Position numbers and translations under genes: made by a program. From a virus: a stretch of 23,326 nt of DNA. The notes beneath the pieces were generated by a model. It had not been told where the DNA came from, ran no database searches, and was given only the letters and a program-made list of their open reading frames with translations. Positions 1-5,086 of the stretch are shown piece after piece; position 1 is the first letter of the stretch; each line of letters starts with the position of its first letter. The stretch lies in IMG/VR virus record IMGVR_UViG_3300042434_000776, positions 1 to 23,326 of that record. One strand, 5' to 3'.

Positions 1-1
1 T

Positions 2-130
2 GGTGATCCAAATAATAATCAATTAATTAACTTTAGAATTATATGTAATAATTGCGATGCTATACTTCCAACATTCAAAGGAAAAAATAGAGGTAAAGGA
101 AGAACTAATAGATACAATTGTTCTACCTAA
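2..130 (+). CDS. C-terminal end of an unidentified protein (partial)
   Basis: An open frame enters from the left edge and stops at TAA 128-130, giving 42 visible residues. The tail has a C-x2-C pair (ICNNC), then a basic Gly/Lys/Arg-rich stretch and a last Cys three residues from the end, which suggests the end of a small zinc-ribbon or nucleic-acid-binding module. Its last codons fall inside the first copy of the 52-nt repeated element. The start is outside the window and the function is unknown. Confidence 0.5.
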   Translation, partial: GDPNNNQLINFRIICNNCDAILPTFKGKNRGKGRTNRYNCST

Positions 131-170
131 TCCTATGGATTGGTTTTTTTGGTGGTAGTCAGCGAAAATT
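119..170 (+). repeat. 52-nt G-tract leader element, copy 1
   Basis: First and most diverged of three 52-nt copies. It begins TGTTCTACCTA, has four GG tracts in the middle, and ends GGTAGTCAGCGAAAATT. It overlaps the 3' end of the preceding open frame and is not directly followed by a gene start. Confidence 0.6.
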
Positions 171-186
171 AGCGGCACTATAGAAT

Positions 187-238
187 TGTCTCACCTTATC
201 ATTTAGGGTTGGTTTTTGTGGTTGTAGTCAGCGAGATT
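187..238 (+). repeat. 52-nt G-tract leader element, copy 2
   Basis: Second copy, running from TGTCTCACC to GTAGTCAGCGAGATT, with a G/T-rich middle (GGG, GG, GG). It ends exactly one base before the ATG at 239, so it acts as the leader of that gene. GUCUC near its 5' end could pair with GAGAU at its 3' end (five pairs including one G-U), which would bring the G tracts into a loop. Confidence 0.65.
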
Positions 239-427
239 ATGAGATACTTTAAAATTAATAAAAATGATATTAACGATATGAATTACTGGAATAGAATTAT
301 TAAAGATTTACATAGTAGTCTGATTAAACAACAAGATCTTGATAATAAGATACTAGTAGTCAAACTTCAAGAGATAACCAGCGACGATAACAACATGATT
401 CCTAAACTAGAATATAAAAACTCATAG
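239..427 (+). CDS. Small hypothetical protein, 62 aa
   Basis: Charged 62-residue protein rich in Asn, Asp, Lys and Ile, with no recognised domain. The ATG at 239 is chosen because it follows leader copy 2 directly; the upstream in-frame ATG at 209 lies inside the repeat and would add a Val-rich stretch encoded by the repeat itself. There is no good Shine-Dalgarno, only GCGAG at 231-235, so initiation may depend on the leader. Function unknown. Confidence 0.55.
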   Translation: MRYFKINKNDINDMNYWNRIIKDLHSSLIKQQDLDNKILVVKLQEITSDDNNMIPKLEYKNS

Positions 428-455
428 TTGTCTTTTGTTCGGCCACCCTTATAAT
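428..455 (+). promoter_or_regulatory. Possible sigma-70 promoter before leader copy 3
   Basis: TTGTCT (428-433), 16 nt, then a perfect TATAAT (450-455). The -10 box lies inside the palindrome CCCTTATAATAAGGG (446-460), which could be an operator or a small hairpin. The -35 match is only four of six. Confidence 0.35.
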
Positions 456-470
456 AAGGGAGACTATTAC

Positions 471-522
471 TGTCTCACCCTATGTAATGGATTTGGGCGG
501 GATGGGCGCAGTCAGCGAGATT
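471..522 (+). repeat. 52-nt G-tract leader element, copy 3
   Basis: Third copy, from TGTCTCACC to GCAGTCAGCGAGATT. The middle differs from copy 2 but keeps four G tracts (GG, GGG, GGG, GGG). It ends six bases before the ATG at 529. Conserved ends with a diverged but still G-tract-rich middle suggest that composition or structure is kept rather than sequence. Confidence 0.65.
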
Positions 523-528
523 TTTTAT

Positions 529-720
529 ATGACTAATAAAAAGAAAAAAACCAATATTAAATCTAAGAAAAAAAGTATCAAAAGAGAAAAGGCTTATGGT
601 GATCCTATGGTTGTAAGACCAGTTAGTGAATACTATAATTTAGAGACTGGGGAAATTTATCCAAAGATTTTCTTCAGAGAAAGTTTGTGGACAAGACTAA
701 AAAGATTTTTTGGTTTATGA
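529..720 (+). CDS. Small basic protein, 63 aa
   Basis: The N-terminal 24 residues are almost entirely Lys, Asn, Ser, Thr and Arg, followed by a mixed region and a basic aromatic end (TRLKRFFGL). This suggests nucleic-acid or membrane binding, but no family is recognised. The ATG at 529 is preferred over 487 because 487 lies inside leader copy 3. The stop TGA (718-720) overlaps the next ATG (717-719), so it is translationally coupled to the membrane proteins downstream. Confidence 0.6.
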   Translation: MTNKKKKTNIKSKKKSIKREKAYGDPMVVRPVSEYYNLETGEIYPKIFFRESLWTRLKRFFGL

Positions 721-809
721 TAATATACAATCCATTCATAATGCCACTACTACTAGGAGCATACTTGCTGGTGGCCCTTTTTGTTCAGTGGGATTTGAGT
801 AATGAGTGA
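717..809 (+). CDS. Tiny membrane protein, 30 aa
   Basis: Thirty residues forming one hydrophobic helix (PLLLGAYLLVALFV) with a short acidic C-terminus. The start overlaps the previous stop in ATGA, and its last codons overlap the next start at 802. It belongs to a run of three coupled small membrane proteins. Phage proteins of this kind can act on the host envelope, but nothing here shows the role. Confidence 0.55.
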   Translation: MIIYNPFIMPLLLGAYLLVALFVQWDLSNE

Positions 810-897
810 ATTTAAATTCTGGATATTTATGGTCATACTTTATTCCTTCTGCATAATTTCCACATATTTCATAGTTAAGGGAGAAAATAGAAAATGA
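802..897 (+). CDS. Tiny membrane protein, 31 aa
   Basis: One strongly hydrophobic helix (about residues 6-25: WIFMVILYSFCIISTYFIV) followed by a basic tail. It overlaps the preceding gene by 8 nt and the following ATG by 4 nt (ATGA at 894-897). GGGAGAA near its end is the ribosome site for the next gene. No family recognised. Confidence 0.55.
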   Translation: MSEFKFWIFMVILYSFCIISTYFIVKGENRK

Positions 898-1064
898 ACG
901 AATTTCATAAGCCTTTTATTAAAAGTTTGGTACTTATTGCTGTAGTTACTATGTTTGCTATGGTTCTTAGTGACAAAATAGTAAAATATTATTCATCCCA
1001 AACATATAATTCCCACATTTTTACCTCTCACAATTCCTATAATGAAGCCAAAGCGGCAGAATAA
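894..1064 (+). CDS. Small single-pass membrane protein, 56 aa
   Basis: Short charged N-terminus, hydrophobic segment at about residues 10-26 (KSLVLIAVVTMFAMVLS), then a polar Ser/Asn/Tyr-rich tail. The helix is anchor-like, probably with the tail outside the membrane. It is well started: GGGAGAA lies about 10 nt upstream in the preceding gene. Last gene of the first small operon; about 120 nt of non-coding DNA follows before the next promoter. Confidence 0.6.
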   Translation: MNEFHKPFIKSLVLIAVVTMFAMVLSDKIVKYYSSQTYNSHIFTSHNSYNEAKAAE

Positions 1065-1116
1065 TAGGTTATAACATCTGTTTCTTGATAAATTCGCCGG
1101 ATTTTTACTTATTGAA

Positions 1117-1179
1117 TATACCGGTCATCTAATGGTGGAAAAAAACAGGCTAAAGTTCTCTTTTGGAAATGACCGATAA
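1117..1179 (+). promoter_or_regulatory. Inverted TGACCGRTA motif pair upstream of promoter P1
   Basis: TATACCGGTCA (1117-1127, TGACCGGTATA on the minus strand) and TGACCGATAA (1170-1179) face each other about 40 nt apart just before promoter P1. A second direct TGACCGATAA lies in the first gene after P1 (1288-1297). The core CCGATAA also occurs inside several promoter spacers in this window. Possible protein-binding sites. Confidence 0.35.
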
Positions 1180-1185
1180 TCCCTA

Positions 1186-1214
1186 TTGACAAGGTTCAAC
1201 CTGTCGAGTATACT
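1186..1214 (+). promoter_or_regulatory. Promoter P1 (TTGACA-17-TATACT)
   Basis: Consensus -35 (1186-1191), 17-nt spacer, TATACT (1209-1214). The spacer contains a near-perfect inverted repeat, GACAAGGTT-C-AACCTGTC (one base missing in the right arm), a likely operator. It drives the small-gene run starting at 1269. Confidence 0.8.
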
Positions 1215-1268
1215 AGTCAGTCTGGTAGGTGGATTTTTCTTAATATTTAACGGGGAAAATGAAAGTTT

Positions 1269-1445
1269 ATGTACAGGAATGTTTTGTTGACCGATAAAGA
1301 AATCGCTCTACTCAAGACTATTATTAGCCAAACTCTACATGAGAAAATCGTTCCTCAAGCCAATAATTTGACCATTATTCATAACCGTCTTAGGGAAATC
1401 AAGCCCCTTGTTACTAATAATCAATTCTTTAATTATGGCAAATGA
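1269..1445 (+). CDS. Small hypothetical protein, 58 aa
   Basis: First gene after promoter P1. Predicted helical, with Leu/Ile-rich segments (EIALLKTIISQTLHEKI) and no known domain. GGGGAAAA at 1252-1259 could serve the ATG at 1269 with long spacing, or the ATG at 1259, which encodes only 12 residues (ending DR-stop) and might be a leader peptide for this gene. Confidence in the exact start is low. Confidence 0.5.
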   Translation: MYRNVLLTDKEIALLKTIISQTLHEKIVPQANNLTIIHNRLREIKPLVTNNQFFNYGK

Positions 1446-1463
1446 GGATCGAATCCCACAGAA

Positions 1464-1823
1464 ATGAAAAGAACAGATATAAGTAAGGGAAAGAAACCCA
1501 CAAATGTGGGAAAAGAGTTGGTAAAAAGAACCAAAAACTTGAATAGGAACATAGAGTCTATTATGGGAAATTCGGCTAAATCACAAACAAATAAAGAATC
1601 ACTACCACTAAAGCGTTCACAACCCACAAAAACAGAATCTTTTGTCATTGAGGATGATTGTCTGGTAATGTATTTGTATGATGCTGGAGATAAGAGAAAG
1701 AAATATATTAGACTAGACTTTAATGACTATGCTAATTGTGATGATTTTTATATGATCTTGGATAAGCCAACTCTAAAGGGAATGGCCGATTTTATTTATA
1801 AGTATTTGGAGAATAACTCATGA
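1464..1823 (+). CDS. Hypothetical protein, 119 aa, basic N-terminus
   Basis: The first 55 residues are Lys/Asn/Ser/Thr-rich, basic and probably unstructured. The second half is a compact alpha/beta-like domain (VIEDDCLVMYLYDAGDKRKK onward) ending DFIYKYLENNS. That C-terminal half resembles the whole of the next protein in layout and tail, suggesting duplication with an added basic arm. The last codons contain the ribosome site of the next gene, and the stop overlaps its ATG (ATGA). Confidence 0.65.
   Translation: MKRTDISKGKKPTNVGKELVKRTKNLNRNIESIMGNSAKSQTNKESLPLKRSQPTKTESFVIEDDCLVMYLYDAGDKRKKYIRLDFNDYANCDDFYMILDKPTLKGMADFIYKYLENNS
1803..1822 (+). repeat. Shared gene-junction sequence, copy 1
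   Basis: TATTTGGAGAATAACTCATG spans the 3' end of one gene, the ribosome-binding site (GGAG) and the start codon of the next. In the upstream frame it encodes YLENN. The same block recurs at several other junctions in the next 4.5 kb. Confidence 0.6.
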
Positions 1824-2002
1824 AAACATTTGAAATCAATTGTTATACTAATGAAAATTATGATAAAGAATATGAATTAATTTTTTCCAGTGTTAATAGT
1901 AATGGCAGGAATTACTATATACTCAGTATGATAAGGAATATGACTAGAGAAGATCTAGATAGGTTTTCATCTTTTCTTAAAGACTATTTGGAGAATAACT
2001 AA
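1820..2002 (+). CDS. Small hypothetical protein, 60 aa
   Basis: Sixty residues: likely two beta strands (TFEINCYTN, YELIFSSV), a strand (RNYYILSMI) and a C-terminal helix ending FLKDYLENN. It resembles the C-terminal half of the preceding protein in spacing and ending. Coupled at both ends: ATGA with the gene before, TAATG with the gene after. No function can be assigned. Confidence 0.6.
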   Translation: MKTFEINCYTNENYDKEYELIFSSVNSNGRNYYILSMIRNMTREDLDRFSSFLKDYLENN

Positions 2003-2004
2003 TG
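1985..2004 (+). repeat. Shared gene-junction sequence, copy 2
   Basis: TATTTGGAGAATAACTAATG: codes for YLENN, carries the ribosome site and ends in the next start codon. It differs from copy 1 at one base. Confidence 0.6.
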
Positions 2005-2187
2005 AACATTAATCTTGAAAAGCATGATATTGGTCTAATTCTGGATGCTCTAGAAGATTATAAGATTGAGATTGAGCATTGGGCTAATAGTAAAACTATT
2101 CAGTCTAACTTTTATCCTTGGAGCAAGAATGAAGTGGGGAATTTGGTCAATTATTTGAATGATACTTTGGAGGAAAATAATGAGTAA
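2002..2187 (+). CDS. Small helical protein, 61 aa (IEKHD-type paralogue A)
   Basis: It starts MNINLEKHDIGLILDALEDY and contains YPW then a helix (EVGNLVNYLND). The same plan (EKHD, ILDALE, about 20 polar residues, YPWT/S, EV..L) appears in the protein at 5459-5647 and more weakly at 3219-3416, so these are likely diverged copies. No enzymatic motif. GGAGAATAA precedes the start; the end overlaps the next gene by 8 nt. Confidence 0.65.
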   Translation: MNINLEKHDIGLILDALEDYKIEIEHWANSKTIQSNFYPWSKNEVGNLVNYLNDTLEENNE

Positions 2188-2422
2188 TCAACTATATAAA
2201 AAATTTGTTGTCGATCTTAAACTTGCAGCATATTCTTGCCATGTTGATTTTAAAATTATTGAGGATGCTCTAAAATATTATGTTGAACATCTCAATAAAG
2301 ATAGTTTTATTGATGGTCGTGAGTATAATAAGATTGATGTAGAATTCTTATTGAACGAGTTGGAAAATGAAAATTGGTCGCCGTACAATTATTTGAATAA
2401 ATCTATTGGGGAAAAGAAATGA
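2180..2422 (+). CDS. Small hypothetical protein, 80 aa
   Basis: Start chosen at 2180 because GGAGG sits 8 nt upstream; the longer in-frame form from 2159 has no ribosome site. The protein is mostly helical with Tyr and Asn. The segment DFKIIEDALKYYVEHLN resembles the ILDALE segment of the neighbouring paralogues, so it may be a distant member of that group. The stop overlaps the next ATG. Confidence 0.6.
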   Translation: MSNQLYKKFVVDLKLAAYSCHVDFKIIEDALKYYVEHLNKDSFIDGREYNKIDVEFLLNELENENWSPYNYLNKSIGEKK

Positions 2423-2499
2423 AGGCTAAATATAGTCCAATGTTGAAATACTATATGAATAATCAAATCAAAAAAAGAAATGCTCAAGTTGAGTGTTGA
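2419..2499 (+). CDS. Mini-protein, 26 aa
   Basis: ATG overlaps the previous stop (ATGA at 2419-2422), and GGGGAAAAG is the ribosome site. Encodes 26 residues, Tyr/Met/Lys-rich, ending VEC. Its TGA stop is the TGA of the TTGACA -35 box of promoter P2, so it may be the stump of a longer gene cut by insertion or formation of that promoter. Confidence 0.4.
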   Translation: MKAKYSPMLKYYMNNQIKKRNAQVEC

Positions 2500-2523
2500 C
2501 AAGTGCCGATGTTGTGGTAGACT
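2496..2523 (+). promoter_or_regulatory. Promoter P2 (GCCGAT type)
   Basis: TTGACA (2496-2501), 16-nt spacer with GCCGAT at its fourth base and TGG at its end, then TAGACT (2518-2523). It drives the gene at 2576. The stretch from here to 2575 also reads as an open frame ending VDFINKYLENK, a relic of the upstream gene type. Confidence 0.75.
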
Positions 2524-2558
2524 ACTTACATGAGGGTTTGGTCGATTTTATCAATAAA

Positions 2559-2578
2559 TATTTGGAGAATAAATAATG
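2559..2578 (+). repeat. Shared gene-junction sequence, copy 3
   Basis: TATTTGGAGAATAAATAATG. It supplies the ribosome site and start of the gene at 2576, although no intact gene precedes it; upstream, the frame encoding YLENK is only a fragment. Confidence 0.55.
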
Positions 2579-2908
2579 GATTGGATTTGTCCTAAACAAT
2601 TTCCTCCTAAAAATGGAGATATTTTATTTGGATTAACAGTTGATGACTATGATGCTAATGAGCAACCGTTTGTCGGACGTTATATGGTTGTTGATGAGCC
2701 AGAACCAAATCCATACAATAGGTTTTCCTACTTCTTTGTTGATGAAAACAACAATATCGTTGATAACGAAGAAACAGAAAGTATACTGACCCAAAGGTAT
2801 AGCGTAATTTTGTATAAGATCCTAAAATTAGGAGATCTACAAATGGATGTAGCAAAACAAGTAATGATTGAGGATAGTGAGTGTCTGAAAAAATTGGAGA
2901 ATAACTAA
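2576..2908 (+). CDS. Hypothetical protein, 110 aa
   Basis: Soluble acidic protein starting MDWICPKQFPPKNGDILFG, with a beta-rich middle and a C-terminal helix ending CLKKLENN. The N-terminal P-P-x-N/D-G-D-I pattern resembles small beta-barrel phage proteins, but no family can be named. First complete gene behind promoter P2, with the GGAG junction sequence as ribosome site. The tail LENN is encoded by another junction copy. Confidence 0.65.
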   Translation: MDWICPKQFPPKNGDILFGLTVDDYDANEQPFVGRYMVVDEPEPNPYNRFSYFFVDENNNIVDNEETESILTQRYSVILYKILKLGDLQMDVAKQVMIEDSECLKKLENN

Positions 2909-2910
2909 TG
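2894..2910 (+). repeat. Shared gene-junction sequence, copy 4
   Basis: TTGGAGAATAACTAATG at the end of the 2576 gene, encoding LENN-stop and starting the 15-codon frame at 2908. Confidence 0.55.
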
Positions 2911-2955
2911 AAGTATATTGAAATCGTTCGATTTTATACACTTGCCAAGGGTTAA
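2908..2955 (+). CDS. Very short frame, 15 aa, probably a gene remnant
   Basis: ATG behind a perfect copy of the junction sequence, encoding MKYIEIVRFYTLAKG-stop. The initiation signals are as good as those of real genes, but the product is only 15 residues. Either a mini-peptide or the N-terminal remnant of a deleted gene. Confidence 0.3.
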   Translation: MKYIEIVRFYTLAKG

Positions 2956-2960
2956 TATAA

Positions 2961-3203
2961 ATGAATCTTAACAATTACAAAGCCAGTCGATTCCCTGTAA
3001 AGGTTCCGAGCAATTTTGAAGTTCAAGTAGACGATTACCATGAATTTAGAAATATTCAACATATTCTTAAAACGACGGTGGGATTAAATTATAAGTTTGA
3101 AGAAGTGGGTTGCGACGGAAAGTATTACGCTGTTTTTTGGATTGGTAAAAAGCCGATCCAACTTATTAAAGCAACTAAAAAGTCTTTTGAAGATTACGTG
3201 TAG
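2961..3203 (+). CDS. Small hypothetical protein, 80 aa
   Basis: Soluble mixed protein with a likely helix (EFRNIQHILKTTVG) and an aromatic strand (KYYAVFWIGKKPIQLI). A possible small alpha/beta fold; no domain recognised. Ribosome site is weak: AAGGG at 2947-2951, about 9 nt before the ATG. It is followed after 15 nt by the next gene. Confidence 0.55.
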   Translation: MNLNNYKASRFPVKVPSNFEVQVDDYHEFRNIQHILKTTVGLNYKFEEVGCDGKYYAVFWIGKKPIQLIKATKKSFEDYV

Positions 3204-3218
3204 TGATTGGAGAAAATA

Positions 3219-3416
3219 ATGACTAAAAACTATTGGATCGAAGAAGGTGATATGAGTATTGTGTTTGATGCTATTGAATTGCTGAAAGAAAATATGCAAA
3301 ATCAGCAACAATTTGGCCTAAATAGTACAGTCTCTTATTCCGTAAGGGATATTGAAAATCTTCGTAATAAATATTATGGGTGGCCTTGGCCTAAATTTTC
3401 TACAGAACAAATATGA
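3219..3416 (+). CDS. Small helical protein, 65 aa (IEKHD-type, diverged)
   Basis: Start set at 3219 because TTGGAGAAAATA precedes it, the same junction style as its neighbours. It opens MTKNYWIEEGDMSIVFDAIE, comparable to the EKHDMQIILDALE opening of the gene at 5459, and has DIENL near the end where the paralogues have DEVxxL. It ends with the ATGA start of the next gene. Confidence 0.6.
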   Translation: MTKNYWIEEGDMSIVFDAIELLKENMQNQQQFGLNSTVSYSVRDIENLRNKYYGWPWPKFSTEQI

Positions 3417-3649
3417 GATATGGGAATTGTTTAATTGGGGCTGTATTTTTAATGTGGAGAGAACGCAAAAATAATCCACAATTAATAATTCAACCCATAC
3501 CATATAGTTTAATTCCTCATATTATGGTCAAAACTATTAATGGAATTTATCACTACAAAGTAGAAAAAGATTTTTTGCCTTGGCCCTTTTGTTATTTGTT
3601 TTTTAAAGGTTATATTGAAAATATTGTAATTTTGTCCAAGACTTATTGA
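3413..3649 (+). CDS. Hypothetical protein, 78 aa, aromatic and hydrophobic
   Basis: ATGA overlap with the previous gene. Hydrophobic segments near residues 6-14 and 50-70 (WPFCYLFFKGYIENIVIL) with many Ile, Tyr and Pro; it may be membrane-associated, but no clean transmembrane helix pair is visible. No ribosome site of its own beyond coupling. Product not recognised. Confidence 0.5.
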   Translation: MRYGNCLIGAVFLMWRERKNNPQLIIQPIPYSLIPHIMVKTINGIYHYKVEKDFLPWPFCYLFFKGYIENIVILSKTY

Positions 3650-3661
3650 AAGAGATAAGAA

Positions 3662-3928
3662 ATGAATAAACTAATGGAAAATGGAACAGTTGTAGTATTT
3701 GAACCCAAAAATTTTAATCCAGAGTTTTGGAATAACCTTCCAGAAAAAGATAGGATTAAGTATTACGGGCCTTTGGGTTATGGATCGGATAAGAAGAAGT
3801 TTTTTGTATTTTTGACCGAAATTAAAAATGCTCCCGGCCATTGTGTTCTTGTTGATCTTGATGATGGACATTTAGAGGTTATGCGTCATGTTTCTGATTT
3901 TAGAGAAGTTAATGAAGAAGAATTTTAG
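3662..3928 (+). CDS. Hypothetical phage protein, 88 aa
   Basis: Compact, apparently beta-rich protein: a helix with NPEFWNNLPEKDRIKYYG, then strands KKFFVFLTEI, HCVLVDLDDGHLEVM and an acidic end. The arrangement resembles small phage proteins that carry a short barrel or SH3-like fold, but no family can be named safely. AGAGATAAGAA precedes the ATG. The stop TAG overlaps an AGGAG ribosome site for the next gene. Confidence 0.65.
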   Translation: MNKLMENGTVVVFEPKNFNPEFWNNLPEKDRIKYYGPLGYGSDKKKFFVFLTEIKNAPGHCVLVDLDDGHLEVMRHVSDFREVNEEEF

Positions 3929-3942
3929 GAGAATAACTAATG
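3927..3942 (+). repeat. Shared gene-junction sequence, copy 5
   Basis: AGGAGAATAACTAATG. Here the stop codon TAG of the upstream gene precedes the block, so the tail LENN is not encoded, but the ribosome-site and start part is the same as in copies 2 and 4. Confidence 0.5.
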
Positions 3943-4377
3943 ACAACTACTGGAAATCGTCTTAATTATGAGTCTAATATTCGTTATGATATAGCAGAAA
4001 GGGCTGCTGAACTATTAATAAATGATCTCGACTTTAAGTGTGATATTACTTCTTTGAATAATTTAGAGTTGTATACTAAAGGAATATCCTATACTGAAAA
4101 ACTCAATAATTTATTTAAGCCTCCAAAAAACCCTCTGTATGTTTCAATTGATGGATTTGGAATTAAAGGCTCTGTCGAAATTCCCACAAATATTAATTGG
4201 TTAGATAGTTTAAATATATCTCCATTTATAGTAATAGATCTAATAGTAAACAAACTTATTATAGACTATAATTTCCGTCTTGATAAAGACTTTTTTATAC
4301 CAGAAAAACGAACAATGGGAATTAATCACAAGATTTTTGGAATGAATCTAATAAATAATAGGATGAAGAATATTTAA
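3940..4377 (+). CDS. Hypothetical protein, 145 aa, possibly frameshifted at its end
   Basis: Soluble protein: N-terminal helical part (YDIAERAAELLINDLDFKCD), a beta segment (NPLYVSIDGFGIKGSVEIP) and a hydrophobic stretch (PFIVIDLIVNKLIIDY). It stops with MKNI-stop, but the overlapping frame -1 continues from 4362 as a well-formed charged helix of 31 residues with no start codon of its own. This suggests the protein once ended, or still ends by frameshifting, in that coiled tail. Confidence 0.6.
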   Translation: MTTTGNRLNYESNIRYDIAERAAELLINDLDFKCDITSLNNLELYTKGISYTEKLNNLFKPPKNPLYVSIDGFGIKGSVEIPTNINWLDSLNISPFIVIDLIVNKLIIDYNFRLDKDFFIPEKRTMGINHKIFGMNLINNRMKNI

Positions 4378-4457
4378 AGAGAATTCAAGCGGAGCAACTT
4401 GCCAACGAAACAAAACGCAGAAAATATGAAGAATTAAAGAAAGAATTTGAAGTATAA
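4362..4457 (+). pseudogene. Out-of-frame coiled-coil tail of the preceding gene
   Basis: Frame -1 relative to the 3940 gene. It runs DEEYLKRIQAEQLANETK and on to KKEFEV-stop, a typical Lys/Glu-rich helix, and lacks any ATG. TAG precedes it immediately (4359-4361), so a switch must happen at about 4360-4364. Either a natural frameshift mutation, a programmed shift or a read error. Confidence 0.45.
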
Positions 4458-4475
4458 CTTATATGGAGAAAAGAA

Positions 4476-4697
4476 ATGACCACTTATACTATTCTAATTG
4501 TTAAAAATAAAATTGCTGGTTGGGATATTCTAGGTGGTAAATATGATAACAAAACACCGCTAAATAAGTTTAGTAAATTGAGTAATATTACATTCGATAG
4601 GATAAATTCTCTACTTTCTACTGTTATTGAAAGATTATCAAGAAAAATGATTCCTTATAAGTTAGAAATTATTAATATTATTGGTGAAAAGAAATGA
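4476..4697 (+). CDS. Small hypothetical protein, 73 aa
   Basis: Starts behind GGAGAAAAGAA. N-terminal strand (TTYTILIVKNKIAGWDILGG), basic middle and C-terminal helix (DRINSLLSTVIERLS). It looks like a single small alpha/beta domain. It ends with EKK-stop, overlapping the next gene by ATGA. Not recognised. Confidence 0.6.
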   Translation: MTTYTILIVKNKIAGWDILGGKYDNKTPLNKFSKLSNITFDRINSLLSTVIERLSRKMIPYKLEIINIIGEKK

Positions 4698-4858
4698 TCT
4701 CAAACATAGTGATAACTGATGAATTATGGACAAATTTAAGATTTTTGTCTGAACATGGTATTCTAAGACCACTTGCAGAATTGATTGAAAAACTAGATTT
4801 GAATGAGGAAGATATGAAGATGCTTAGTGATCTTATTAGTAGAAAGATTAAGAAATGA
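4694..4858 (+). CDS. Small helical protein, 54 aa
   Basis: Coupled to the gene before (ATGA at 4694-4697), with GGTGAAAAG as ribosome site. All-helical composition, with two Leu-rich helices (LRPLAELIEKLDLNEEDMK and MLSDLISRKIKK). It could be a small dimerising or protein-binding module. Coupled to the next gene by another ATGA. Confidence 0.6.
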   Translation: MISNIVITDELWTNLRFLSEHGILRPLAELIEKLDLNEEDMKMLSDLISRKIKK

Positions 4859-5085
4859 ATCTTATTACATGTTTTAGTAATGTTATTGGTCACAAAGAGG
4901 CTCAAGAATTAGTGGTCGATTTGAACCAAATGAAATCAGATTTGTCTGAAAATTTTTATATTAAGTATGATCCAGACCAAGACTACTCCCAAAGTGACAA
5001 CTATTTGGTAGTTGGTAATGTTACGCAAGAAGATTGGGATGAACTAAATCTGGATATGGACTTTATGGAAACTGATATTATCTAA
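4855..5085 (+). CDS. Small acidic protein, 76 aa
   Basis: ATGA overlap with the previous gene. N-terminal hydrophobic patch (NLITCFSNVIG), then a helix (EAQELVVDLNQMKSDL) and a very acidic C-terminal half with DPDQDYSQSDN and DELNLDMDFME. No domain recognised; strong negative charge is its main feature. Confidence 0.6.
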   Translation: MNLITCFSNVIGHKEAQELVVDLNQMKSDLSENFYIKYDPDQDYSQSDNYLVVGNVTQEDWDELNLDMDFMETDII

Positions 5086-5086
5086 T

